Positions 10,907 through 22,115 of a stretch of 64,000 nt of DNA are shown here, piece after piece. A model generated the notes under the pieces. That model saw only the letters and a list, made by a program, of their open reading frames with translations, did no database searches and had not been told where the DNA came from. The first letter of the stretch is position 1, and every line of letters begins with the position of its first letter. The stretch lies in NCBI RefSeq assembly GCF_964204645.1, contig NC_134032.1, positions 10,720,275 through 10,784,274 on the forward strand. Direction: 5' to 3'. The DNA is from Tubulanus polymorphus (Eukaryota; Nemertea; Palaeonemertea; Tubulaniformes; Tubulanidae). A program made the translations under genes and the position numbers.

Positions 10907-12610
10907 CTTGTTAAACCAGAAAAAATAACAAAAACCTCCCGAAATGAAAAAATACATTATTTCAAATGTATCTATGGATTCAAAACATATTCAAATTACT
11001 CGTAGATTAATTAATTAGACAACGTAATTAATCGTCTAACGTATTTGAACTTATTTAGAAACGACTGTGTTATCATCTGCTGGGAAATATCTGAATAGCT
11101 CTCATCATTTAGATTCAACTTTCATCTCGTAGATGGCGCATGTATGAAAGGATAACACATGAACGAATTCATATACTTGTTAGAAAAACAATTAGTTCCG
11201 GGAAATTCTGATAGATGGCGATCGTGCATCAATCTAATGCGAATTTAGGACATTAACTAGCTTATCCCCAGTTATCCTCTACTCACTGACTACCCAGTAC
11301 CAGCGTCGATTGACGTGGTTCAAACCTGGGACTATCCAAACTATTAGCTTCAATCTTAACTTTCATCCTCTATTCAGCAAAAGGAACGCTCAAGATCAGT
11401 TTCAGTGGACCGTGGGTTCGAATCTGGGGACACCCCTTTTAATCCTCTATTCACCATCAGGACCACTTGGAAACAGTATCAGTAGACCAGGTTCAAATCT
11501 GGGCCCATCCTGACCTTGTTAAACAGCTTTCCATTATGGGCCCAACCCCTCAGAAACAGAACAAATCATTTGATGATTTTGCAATAATAAATATTTTATT
11601 TACCTGCAATCCTCTATAAAAATAGATATATAAATATGATTTATTTGACGAAATGTATTTTTTAAATTTCGATACAAAATAGTTGACAAATAGAAAGTGC
11701 GCGCAGGTTAGTGGAATGTCTGCTTAGTTTGCTCCTAACACGGCTTAGAGAGGAGGGATTAGACACTAGAGTACTTATATTCTGCAATTATATTCTAACC
11801 CCTTCAAACACTTAGAGGGGTGAAGCAATCGTTTCGCGTAGAAATCAGTGATATGTTAATAAATACATGATATTTTCACATTTAACAAAAACAGCTATTT
11901 ACAACTTTATAAAAGGACAAAATAGATTCGCAATTGTGGCTGGAAAATAGCGTAAAAATACTAGATGATCATAGCGGGCAAGATAGCGATATTTCATAGA
12001 ATAGCTTTCATATACATTACATCACAACTTTATACAGTAAAATCTCAAACATTGCTATAACAATCTCTGACCCTTAAAAGAAACAATATGGAATGTTTAT
12101 ATTGGACGAATTCTTACATGATCTGATACAAATCAACTTGCGTAAAACTGTTTTAGTTCCCGGACGGTTCAAAATAATATCGATGGAAAATTGAAATGTT
12201 TTCAATAAATAGACGACGACATATTTTCATCAAATGATGCACCTAATAAGCAAGACTTAGTTCAAAAGTGATATTTAATCTAAGACCACTCCTAGACTGA
12301 ATCTGAGGGCTATAGAGCAGGGACAGGTCTAAAATAGTTAATTTGGTTTCAGAACCAAAATCAGCTTAGACTGAGACTGAAGAGTTGTAAGGCTATAGAA
12401 CCAAAGTAAGAATGAGCTCAAGTCAATGATGTTTTGACTGCGCGCAACTGGCCCCTAAATTCAGTTATATTATAAGTTACAAAATAAGGCTTACGAGTTA
12501 AAATCAGCTTGTTCTCAGAGTCTTATATGAACTCTGAAAACTCTCCCATTTTTTAAAAGGTCCATACCAGTGATTTTATTTTCTGAGAAAAGAGATCCCT
12601 CTTTCCATAG
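10907..12610. repeat. Large repeat, copy 2 of the 4.6-6.5 kb segment
   Basis: Parallel to 4616-6480 over its full length with small indels; both copies end at 'gagatccctctttcca'. It also contains an internal palindromic-MITE relative (about 12280-12460, ending 'gcgcaactggcccc'). No gene is seen. Confidence 0.75.
11266..11525 (+). repeat. Three tandem ~80-bp subunits, each with a tRNA B-box-like core
   Basis: Each subunit starts with a version of 'atcctctaytca' and ends with a version of 'ggttcraayctggg': ggttcaaacctggg (about 11319), gggttcgaatctgggg (about 11414) and ggttcaaatctggg (about 11490). The same three-unit block occurs at about 5030-5320 and 10676-10915. The core matches the Pol III B box consensus GGTTCRANNCC. 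No clear A box is visible, so a tRNA-derived SINE origin is only suggested. Confidence 0.5.
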
Positions 12611-12639
12611 TAATGAGTTAACATTAGTTCATTTTCAAG

Positions 12640-13020
12640 CCAGGGTTCTTACGGGTTGGCCAATTTAATTTTCCAGGAACCTTTTCCATACCCAGATTAT
12701 ACATTTTCCATCCCTAAATTGCACATCCCCAACTTAGAGCAGGCAAAAGGCCAATAGGCCGATACAAAGTAAATAAGTGCCAATTATCATAACCATTGAT
12801 GAATTGTTTTCATTAAGATTATTTATAGTTGCTATAGACAATGCGTTATTTTGAAAGTGACAGCTCCCTGGTGTTACTATCAAAATTGTCGGCAAGAGAA
12901 TTCCTCAACTAGCCTAAAGATCAGATTGAAAATTTAGTTTTGAGACACTTTGCTGATTTTCCATACATTTTCAATAACCATAGAGAATAAAACAAAATGT
13001 CCATAGCTTTTCAAGGGCCC
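12640..13020. repeat. Dispersed ~380-bp repeat
   Basis: It shares blocks with 30905-31275 (VAC8-like gene intron): 'ccagggtt..acggg', 'cccagatta', 'gattttccatac', 'ccatagcttttc'. A short piece also appears at about 60700-60740. The family is unknown. Confidence 0.5.
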
Positions 13021-13021
13021 G

Positions 13022-13150
13022 GGGCCAGTTGCTCAAAAGTTGGTTAAGAGTTAACCAGTGGATAGTTTTCATAGTGACAATTGAATCTCCATTGTTACTA
13101 TGGTATTCATCCGCCGATTATCTTTAACACAACTTTTGAGCACCCCGCCC
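13022..13150. mobile_element. Palindromic MITE-like element
   Basis: The terminal inverted repeats are 'ggggccagttgctcaaaagt' at the left and 'acttttgagcaccccgcccc' at the right. It lies about 120 bp beyond the stop of the neuroligin-like gene, probably in its 3' UTR or just downstream. It is related to the 'ggccagttgca' family at 16.7, 17.3, 23.2, 33.2 and 35 kb. Confidence 0.6.
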
Positions 13151-13270
13151 CTTGGAAAAGAATTCCCCAGACTTTCAAAAACCCGCGAGAACCCTGTCAA
13201 GCACACAATCTTGTTTTGCGATCGTTCGATTTCGCGCAGTATTTTTCTGCAGACGCGCGTCGAGCAACTT

Positions 13271-16200
13271 TTACGCGTACGAGAATTCCGTGCGCCGGTC
13301 CATTTCGAATCCGTCGTATGCGTGCGCGTCGAATATGTTACTGTTGCTGTGAATATACGACGTTGGCGAGCGAGGCGGGTACGACCGTTCGGGCGGTCGC
13401 GGCGGTTCGCGTTTCTCGCGGCGGCTACGACGCACGAATAAACAGCACATGCACATCGCGATCGTCAGCAAAACGAACGTGCCGGCCGCGAGTACGTACG
13501 TCGTCATGTAGTACTCCTTCTCCAACATGGCCGCTTCCGGAATTATCCACTCTGAAATATAAGACGAAAACACAACGGCGAATTATAGCTATTTCAAATG
13601 ATTCCATGACAGGGCCATACGTATTGTTCACTCCTGGATATATGGAGTTTTAAGTTTTAAAAGAGAAAAATTTCAAATATCGAAGAAGCGTCTGCATCAC
13701 CTTTGTACCCTAATTACAATAGACTCCTTCTAAATCGGTACTGTTTATCTCAGTAAACCATTAATTCAGTGGTTTTAAGCTAATTTTTATCTTTTAGACT
13801 ACCTAAGCTCGGTTTTAATTCGGTAACCACCTAATAGGGTATTAACAAATCCAAACTGTACCAATAAAGGCATAGTTACTGTACAACCACAAAAAAATTA
13901 GACAAATCTAATTTCTTAACGCCTATGTCTCGAAAATGAAAGTTTTAAAGGAGCTACAGGCAATTTGCTCAAGAAAATTCGTTCAGAAGGAGTTTTTAAG
14001 GTATCCAGGAGGGATCTTGACAATTTAAATTTAACCATTCTGAGCTTGCGGTAAACTTGTTCACAAAACCAGACCCAGTCGAAACTCAATATTGGTACGT
14101 ACCATTATCGATGCGCGCGTAATGTCGAAAGTAATGGTTCCAAAATCCGTAGTAACTCTGTCGATATGCGATCTGATTGGTCAAATTCGGATAGCCGATG
14201 TTGATGTACGTCAAATTCTTCAAGTTGTACGAGTAGAAGTACGTTTCGTTCAATTTCTCGGGCGTCGGGTCCCACAGTTTCGAGAAGTTCGTCAACATGA
14301 ACATCATGTAGTTGCTGATGTTCTTGTCGAGGTCGGAGAAGTTCGTCTGGTGAACGAGTCCGAGGTCGTTCGTGTCGTTCCACAGCGTGTAGTTGAACCA
14401 CGGCGCTCCGTACAACCACGGTAACTCCTCGCCGGCATACGCGCCTTTAAAAAAGAGAAAGAATTTATTTATCAATTTGTCGAACAGGGTGGCCACATTC
14501 AGCCAATTTACAAATCCCTGTTTTCCTAAATCCGAGTTTTCCCTTATTTTTCAATGTGATCACGCAAAATTTCGTCCGTGAATCTGAGAAATTTCTAGGT
14601 TTAAAATGTTACGATTCATTCATTTTTCATTGAATCACGAATTGATATAGAAACAAGCAAATACTGCGCCTCTCAATTATTGTAAGCCTCCGAATTAGAA
14701 TTCATGTACATGTACCGCTTTTATGATTGACGACACACATCCTCGCTACAACAGGTAACACGTTATTAACCACAAACCGCTCTATTCGATATCATCATAA
14801 ACAGTTAGTTACTTACCCATCCATTCGGGATTCGTGCTGTTGCCCGAAACGTAGTCGAACACGTAGAAGTACGTGCGATTATCGAATCGAGCCTGATGTT
14901 TTAACGCCGCGTCGACGCAGCTACCATACTTCTTATCAGTCAACATCTATAAGCATACGTATAAAAGAATATTACGTTTCAGTTCTCTGTTTTTACTCAA
15001 TGAGGTTAAAACTTTAATAATAGCTATAGATATTGCGTAGTAAGGATTTGGTTCAGTTTCACGGTCGAATTTACAGATATAGGTAGCGATGGGAGGATGA
15101 GAAAGGAATAGAGATAAGAGATGAGAAGCGTGAGAGACGAGAGGGAGAGAGGTGGAAGGGAGATATAGGATGAAAAAGAAAGAGGGATGATGAAAGGGGA
15201 GATAGGTTGAGAAGGGGAGATATGGAGAGGGATGGAGAAAGGAGATGAGAGAGGGCAGAGATGGGACAGGGAGATTGAGAGGGAGAGATATGAGAGGGAT
15301 GGAGAAAGGAGAGAAGAATTGAGAAGGGACAGAGAGAGGTAGGTTGAGAGGGAGAGATGAAGGGAAAAGGAGAGAGGAAGGAGAAAGGAAGATAAAAGAG
15401 AGAGGAGGAGAGAGATAAGTGGAGAAAGAGCGAGATAGGAGGGAGGACACATGTTTTAACCATGTTTTAGCCACCCTAACTTCTGAATCTCTAAAATCTC
15501 ATCGATACTCACGTCGGTGAAGTTGAGCCGGCGTATCGTATCGTTGTGCGGATCGGGCCAGTACGTGTATTTATACTCTAACAGGTCTAACACCTCGTCG
15601 GTGTTCTCGATGCTCCACTCGTTCAGCAGTCGACGCGTGTGCTCGCGGAATCCTGCCTTCGTCAGGCCGTACGGCGAATCGCCGAGATACTTCGCTACAA
15701 ATGATAACATCTTCGTCAAATTTCATTAAAGGCGACCAGCACTCGGCAGACGGCGCAACAAAACACAGGGTTATTCGTGTAGTGAAAATCAGTTCATTTT
15801 CAATGAAATTTAATCGAAATTTTTCGGCAACCAAATTTTAAAATTATCAAACAAGTCCTCGAATAGATATAAAATTGACTTTCCCATTCAGTTTATGGTT
15901 AAGGTTTACTGGAAATTGATTTACTTATCGGAAAAGTTAACTCAATTTCATTGGAATATAGAAGGAATTGAAGCGCGGTAGCGGGTTATCGCTTGCCACA
16001 GTAGCATTGCTGTACCCCATTACAATACATTCTTCTCATTGTTAGATGAATTCATAATTAATATTTCAAAGGTGATATCTTTAAATTTTCTCAAATGAAA
16101 ATTGAGCCATCGTACAAATGAAAAGGATAGCATCGTACCACGGGGATGACAAGGTATTCATTAGTGGTAGCTGGTTGATGAAATTGACTTCAAAAAAGAT

Positions 16201-19200
16201 TGCGGAAAAACGCTGCCCTCAGCAAATACTATGCAAGAATTTCTGAAATATATTCCGGTAAGCGGAAAATCTATCGAGTTCTCAATAATGTTTCCGAACA
16301 GGGAAGTATCATTTCGAAAATTAAGTTTAAGATTTCGCGACGAATTACTCCGGTGGTTTTTACCTGCGAGTTGAGCAGCTCCGTATCGCGTTAATCCGGC
16401 CATGTAGGGAATCTTTTCGAAACGACCGTTCGCCCGCGCGTACCCCGGAGAGGTCGGCATGAATTCGTAGGACCCGTCCCAGACCGGAGTCCAAGCGAAA
16501 CCGCCGCGTCCATTCTGTAGAAAAAAAAATACGAGAAAAACGTTTAGTATCGAATAGACGGCTCTTCTCAAATCCGTGTTTACTAGATAGCACCGACATT
16601 CAGCAGTCAGCCTTCCATTCGACAAATATCCCAAACCGATTTCAAAAGTATCTGGATGAAGAATGCGAAGTAAAACTTGAGATTGGAGACTGTGACAGTG
16701 AAGATTATATAAAGGATAAAGTTAGTTTCTGTGGCCAGTTGCATAGTCGTGGCTTAGACTGAAGACCAGTCTAAGACCAACTTAGTTCTATAGGCAATCT
16801 AACAACTTAAGACCATTCTTAAGATTTAAGTCCACTTTTGGACTTAAGTCACGACTGTGCAACTGCCCCCTAGTGCCCCAATTAAATTAAGCCCTCTCCT
16901 GTCTGATGGAGGAACTACAGTTGGAAATCACCCCTGTTGATCTACCAAGGAGTGGATCCGGTAGCCGGATATTGCCCTCGACTAAAGATTTATGTTAACC
17001 CTTTCAGTGCTGGCTAATCAATACCCTATAGTGCTGAAGATAATTTGAAAATTCTGAAATATATCACCCTAGTGTGTTGAATAACGGGAATAGTACTCTA
17101 GTGCGTCTACACCCTGGTGCGGTATATCGTTAGTTACTAATATTTCACTATGTTTGACAGGTGCTGCCATCTTTCAAGAGAGATAATTAGTAATTACTAA
17201 TGTGTACTAGCAAAACCCATCACTGAGGTTTTTGGCATGGTTTCTATATCCGAGGAATTCCCTTCGTTTTTCTTAAGACCCAGGGGCCAGTTGCATAGTC
17301 ATGGCTTAGACTTAAGACCAGTCTAAGACCAACTTAGTTCTATAGCTAACCTAACAACTTAAGACAAGTCTTAAGATTTAAGACCACTTTTGGACTTAAG
17401 TCACGACTGTGCAACTGGCCCCTGCATACTAATTTTCTTCGACCCCTCGCTCAGCGGTCGTCACTTACCCCCGGTGATATTTTACTGCCAGCACTCAGTA
17501 TCTCGTCGACGGGTTTATCTCGTAGACAGCGTAACATCTCCCAGTGTTGCTCAGGCTTACACGGACAGTTCAACATACAGCCGAGTTGTTCGGCGTATTT
17601 CTCCGGCTTCCAGAACTGAGACGTGTACGAATTCTCGCATAAATCGGAACCGTCGATCGCGATAGCTGCTTGGAACAAACCTATAATCATAGATACATAC
17701 ATTTACAATGCAAGTTTCATCAGATTTGAGCACAGTTTTAGTAGATCATGCGAGCCAGATTTTAGTGGATTTGAGAAGATTTTAAGTTGATATGCGCTCA
17801 GTTTAGTTTTTAGGTACCCATATGGGTAATTAGAGCTCATGGCATTTTAGTTAATTTCAGTGAAGTTTAAGTGGATTTGAGTGAAGATTTAGATAAATAG
17901 AGCCTGTTTTGAGTTGATTTGAGACCAGTTCTTGGTCTTTGAGTGCAGTTTTAGATGATTTGAGCCATATTTTAGATGAATTGAGCTTAGTTTGATTGAA
18001 TTAAACAGGTCTAGTCGATTCAAGCCCAGTTTCTTGTTTAAGCTTTTTCTTTAAGTTCCCTTCAAATGGGGTAGTTTATCTAAGGCTATATCTTGTTTGT
18101 TTGAGCCTGGTTCTGGTTAATCTAAGCCCAGCTCTAGTTTAATTTAGCACAGTTCGAATGAGCTAAACTTGAGCTTGAGCTCACACCAGAGCTAATTCAT
18201 TATTTTTTTCCGGTCTCTTTTCAGGTTTTCATGATCACCCAGGGTGAACTTTGCATTTCGTGCATTATCGACAAGTGGTTGCAGCTCATTGAAACCGATA
18301 TATAATTCAATGTTCACGTCGCATTTCACAGCTTCGGCCATCTCTGAACTAGGGTCGAACTACAGCGACCTATTTTCGAACTTTAATGCAAACGAACTGA
18401 CATTCGATTTCAGTTAGTTCGCAAATAGTCGACTAACTCCGATATCCGAAGTTCGCGCTGGTTGATGAAGGATAACACTGTAAATCGTACCTCGACTACG
18501 CGAGCGCGGAGACACCATATGCAACCCGACGCTGATACCGCCGGCTTCGCTTCCCATGATCGTGATCTTCGTTTCGTCGGCTCGCAAGTATTCGGCGATG
18601 TCTCGTACGAACTCCAGCGCGGCGAGCTGATCCAATAATCCGAAATTACCCTTCGCGTTCTCGTCCTGCGTCGATAGGAAACCTGCGGGTGAAAAACAAT
18701 GAATTCATTAAATTTCCTAAGCTAATCAAAATCAGGTCTTTTCTATTTTTGTTATTAATTGTAAATCCTCTATTTTACTCCATTATAGCATAGAACGGTT
18801 GCAATGTAATAACAAACAAGGAAAAAATTCTTAATACGGACTTTCCTAAATTTACGTGATGGTCCATGGTAAATCCATACTATCAAAATAGGTATAACTA
18901 GAACCGAAGCATTTAAAATTCATTTAGATTTCATTATAGGCCTACTCGTTATTTTAAAGATTTAGAATATGCGCGCTTGCCGTTTGTGTTAATCACGGCA
19001 GCGCGTAGTTGCTAGAATCATTCGTAGTTTCTTGGAAAACTAGGCCGTGCAGGAGGCACGCTTTTCATGTACGCAGCTAGCAGTAGTGAATAGATACACC
19101 ACATAGCAGCCAGTCTGACACACGTGTGAAGCACGAATATACGTAACAACGAAGTGTTCTTCCAACAACAAATTAATATAACTAAAACCAGCAAATAAGG

Positions 19201-21657
19201 AACGCTTTGCGACGAAATTCAATAGGGTTAGAGATTTTACAACCGCAACTTCTGCATCGAATATGTTGAAAGTTCAGAAGAGAAACTAAGCCTGTTTCGA
19301 TAGTTATTTTGTACCAATGGAAGATAGTATCATACGTGATCTAGCAAAAATGGACTTGGCTCGAGGGGGTCCATAATACCTGTATTTGTTATCATATCTC
19401 CGTAGCGAATGTTTAGCCCGGGACCAAAGGCTTTCTTTGTAGGAGGTATTTAACTGAACACGCTTACCGTACGCGCTTATCAGCGACCCCGTGTTAGCGG
19501 TTAGTCGTACTGAAAGAGGTTTAAACACTCACCGAACGGGCCGAGTCTGTAGTTCACGGTGACCAGTATGACCTCGCGCGTCGCCAGGTAATATCCCGGG
19601 AAGAGCTGACCGCTTCCGTAGTTGAACTCGCCGCCGTGGAAATAAACGATGATCGGAAAACGAGGATTCACCGGGTGAAACGGATACTCACGAGTCGATA
19701 TCTACAAATAATGACATTCGATTTAATCGTAATCTAATCATTTTCTAAGCGCTGGAAAAAGAAAATGAAAATTCTATGGATCTGGGCCAAGGTTTACAAG
19801 AAAGATAAAACCTCAAGTTTTGAGTTTAATGTTTTTGGTTTCTTCAAGTTTTCGATGTGGACAACAATTCAAACACAATTGTTTCTTAACCCTTTCGGTG
19901 CTGACTAATAAACACCATAAAGTGCGGGAGATAATTTGAAAATGTTTGAATAAGTTCAGCCCAGTGCATCAAATAACAGGCATTCGCTAATAATGTATCG
20001 TATATATGTAACTACTGTAGGTGCTAACATCTTTCATTAGAGATAAAAATGTTTACGAATTACATCAATACACCGCAGTGCGGTGTACTAGCAAAGTCCA
20101 TCACCGTTTCATACACCGCAATGTGGTGTAGACGCACTGAACGGTTAACCTTAAATTTTTTCGCGAAGCTGGGCTCCCAAGAGTAAGGTTCAACTCAAAG
20201 AGTTTTAGTCGGTTCATTTTACTCCAGAAGCAAGTATTGTTGAATTAATATATGTCTGCGTAATGCAGTGAGTATCAATAAAAGATGATTTTTCATTTTC
20301 ATAATATAGGAGATTCCGTTCGAGTCGATATCCCTTTAACTGAGATGTTTGTTAAAATATTTTTCATGGCACTATCTATGAAATACATTAAAGCTAATTC
20401 AGTAGCATTCAATTCAGAAATTTTTACAGTCCAATAAGATCCAACTTGAGCGGAGTCTACGGTACATTTGTCGGCTAGGTATGTCTTAATATGCTCAATT
20501 TAATGCAAACGCATATTACAAAATGCTTCCTTATTAATGAAAGAGTTGCTTTGAATGGTGTGTGAAACGGAAGCGTACTTACATTCGGTTGAAATATGTT
20601 CAAATAAAGACAATCTTCGCTGATGTTGACTTTGTTGATGAGATGCTTTTGAAGATACGCCGGATCCTGAGGACACGCCGGCGGCCATTTCTTCGCTTGC
20701 CAGGGCCGGTACCATCTCGTCTTGGCAGGAGGCTGGCGAAAAAAGGACTAAGTTAGTGAACCATTATCATTAGTTCGACAATTTGTCAGCAACAATGAAA
20801 ATGGGGTACCAGAAATATACCAGTTTTCACAACAGGTGATACGTAAACCTGGACCAACCAACCAGTAAAATGACCTGGTGGCACTTAACTTGCTACGGGT
20901 ATCCTCAATTGCCACATGTATGTCATACTACACACTAGCGACACCTGGTGGATCCTCACTTGCCACAAGTGGAATCCTCTATAAGCGCAGTAGTTGATGT
21001 CCAACTGCACACTAGCGACACCTGGTGGATCCTCACTTGCCACAAGTGGAATCCTCTGTAAGCGCAGTAGTTGATGTCCTACTGCACACTAGCGACACCT
21101 AAGGTATCCTCACTTGCCACAAGTGGAATCCTCTATTGCCGCAGCAGGTGATGTTTACTGCAACACCTGGTGAATCATCAATACCACAGTAGTCAATAGC
21201 CTATACTTCTACGTGCTAGCAAACCTGGTGGATCCTCACTTACCACAAGTGGAATCATTTCCACAGTTAAATTGTCGATACTAGATTTCCCAAATAAGCA
21301 ACTTACCCTAAATCTGTAGTATCCAATAGGTGGCATCGCGTACGGAACGCCGAGGTACGTATTGACCCGAGTGTGTGGGTGTCCGACGTTTACCGTGTAC
21401 CCGTGAATATCGCCGTACTCCGTTACGACCGACATGTGATTATAATTCGAATTTGGATTGTACAGAAAGTTCACGTCGCCTTTTCCCCAGTCGAGCCAAT
21501 TCTGCCACATGCTACCCACATCCATTTTATCGCCCGGACGCCACGGCCTCAAATCGGGATTCTGTATTTTTGGATCCCACGGGTTCCAGATGTTGTCCTC
21601 TTGCGAAGCTACGCCCGCAATCAAGCACGCGGTATATAAAATAACAGCGCGCAGCAT
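13271..21657 (-). CDS. Neuroligin-like (catalytically dead cholinesterase-like) adhesion protein, 10 exons, 719 aa
   Basis: Exons (minus strand): 21307-21657, 20583-20732, 19533-19701, 18491-18682, 17469-17680, 16364-16514, 15513-15694, 14817-14946, 14103-14444, 13271-13551. All have GT-AG junctions, phases match and the total is 2160 nt. The protein has a signal peptide (MLRAVILYTACLIAGVASQ), then an alpha/beta-hydrolase carboxylesterase domain: YLGVPYAMPPIGYYRFR, SEDCLYLNIFQP, HGGEFNYGSG and NYRLGPFG. A single TM segment follows in the last exon (TTYVLAAGTFVLLTIAMCMC), then a short tail ending FSYA, a weak fit to the class I PDZ ligand. The nucleophile elbow is GSEAGG instead of GESAGG, as in neuroligins (GSGAGG). 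The His position reads AYAGEELPWLYG and the acidic residue is lost in GLTRYG, so no triad member survives. The likely role is cell-surface adhesion rather than hydrolysis. A 5' UTR acceptor lies at about 21680. Which metazoan neuroligin/gliotactin/neurotactin branch it belongs to is open. Confidence 0.9.
13700..14010. repeat. Dispersed repeat in intron 9 of the neuroligin-like gene
   Basis: It matches 37440-37810 in the VAC8-like gene intron, for example 'aaatcggtactgtttatctc' and 'agaaggagtttttaagg'. No TIRs were identified. Confidence 0.6.
14525..14720. repeat. Dispersed repeat (intron 8)
   Basis: It resembles 30040-30190: 'cgaattgatatagaa' compared with 'cgtatcgatatagaa', and 'ttcattcatttttcat' compared with 'ttcattcgtttttcat'. 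Confidence 0.45.
15080..15445. repeat. Purine-rich low-complexity tract (GAGAGGGA-type)
   Basis: About 365 bp of almost uninterrupted purines on the plus strand, in intron 7 of the neuroligin-like gene. The three overlapping Ser/Pro/Leu-rich minus-strand ORFs are artefacts of this composition. Mirror-repeat character could allow triplex (H-DNA) structure. Confidence 0.85.
16733..16872. mobile_element. Palindromic MITE (ggccagttgca family)
   Basis: Left end 'ggccagttgcatagtcgtgg', right end 'cacgactgtgcaactgcccc'. The interior 'cttaagacc' motifs are also self-complementary. It lies in intron 5 of the neuroligin-like gene. Confidence 0.75.
16994..17225. mobile_element. MITE with 'ttaaccctttcagtgct' end
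   Basis: It shares its end and interior with 19886-20149, 49630 onward, about 51010-51045 and 62754-62950 ('gtttgacaggtgctgccatctttca', shortened here as 'aggtgctgccatcttt'). The right end is eroded. It lies in intron 5. Confidence 0.55.
17281..17425. mobile_element. Palindromic MITE, second intact copy
   Basis: Left end 'ggggccagttgcatagtcat', right end 'gactgtgcaactggcccctg'. This copy and 16733-16872 lie about 550 bp apart in direct orientation in intron 5 and ends just before exon 5. Confidence 0.8.
17715..18175. repeat. Degenerate minisatellite, ~24-bp unit (intron 4)
   Basis: Repeated variants of 'gatttgagcccagttttagt' fill most of this intron stretch. Copies differ widely, so the array is old. 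Confidence 0.65.
18690..19530. other. Intron 3, no further feature seen
   Basis: Several short minus-strand ORFs occur but none continues the esterase fold. Nothing else is recognised. Confidence 0.5.
19886..20149. mobile_element. MITE, complete copy (264 bp) in intron 2
   Basis: Left end 'ttaaccctttcggtgctgac', right end 'gtagacgcactgaacggtta'. The ends are imperfect inverted repeats. An internal palindromic block 'tacaccgcaatgtggtgta' is repeated. Confidence 0.7.
20931..21257. repeat. 77-bp tandem repeat, three full copies plus degraded flanks (intron 1)
   Basis: Units start at 20931, 21008 and 21085 with 'cacactagcgacacct', each containing 'tcctcacttgccacaagtgg'. Degraded copies continue to 21257 and precede the array from about 20870. 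The palindromic core 'ccacaagtgg'-like string sits in every unit. Confidence 0.85.
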
Positions 21658-22115
21658 TTTCTATTCTTTCTTCGGTCCTGATTAAGAAAAATATCATAAA
21701 TTGTAATAGAAAATTTCAGGATGAACTCGGTTAGTGGGTTAGAATTGGGAGAGCCAATGTTTTGAGCTGAACGCGATGATTCACTACACTGATTACTGTT
21801 AATTCTGAATTCCAGAGGTTTCGCCCATTCAGCTTGCAAACCAGATGAAACTATACAATACAAATTGAATTACGTTCACTGTTTTTAGCTCAACGCAGAC
21901 TTCTGTCGTCAAATTTTGAATGCACACAAGATTAAATCATTCATACCAATCATTTAGATGGCTGGCTTTCAGATAATTTGTTTTCTGACACAAATTAGTG
22001 CAAATCAATATTAAATGTATCTTCGTACAAATTAGATCTAATGCTACGACGGTTTAAATATGGATAATTGTTTTCAGAAATCTGCTGCGGACCAACCAGA
22101 TCGTTTGAAAACACG

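Noticed and set aside
14092-14424. Plus-strand 110-codon ORF and minus 104-codon ORF
   Set aside because: Shadows of exon 9 of the neuroligin-like gene in other frames.
15024-15474. Three overlapping minus-strand ORFs of 130-175 codons rich in Ser, Pro and Leu
   Set aside because: They are translations of a purine-rich low-complexity tract in an intron of the neuroligin-like gene.
22068-22115. N-terminal extension of the second GPCR
   Set aside because: It begins at a TTG lying across an intron acceptor; the first ATG is at 22116.
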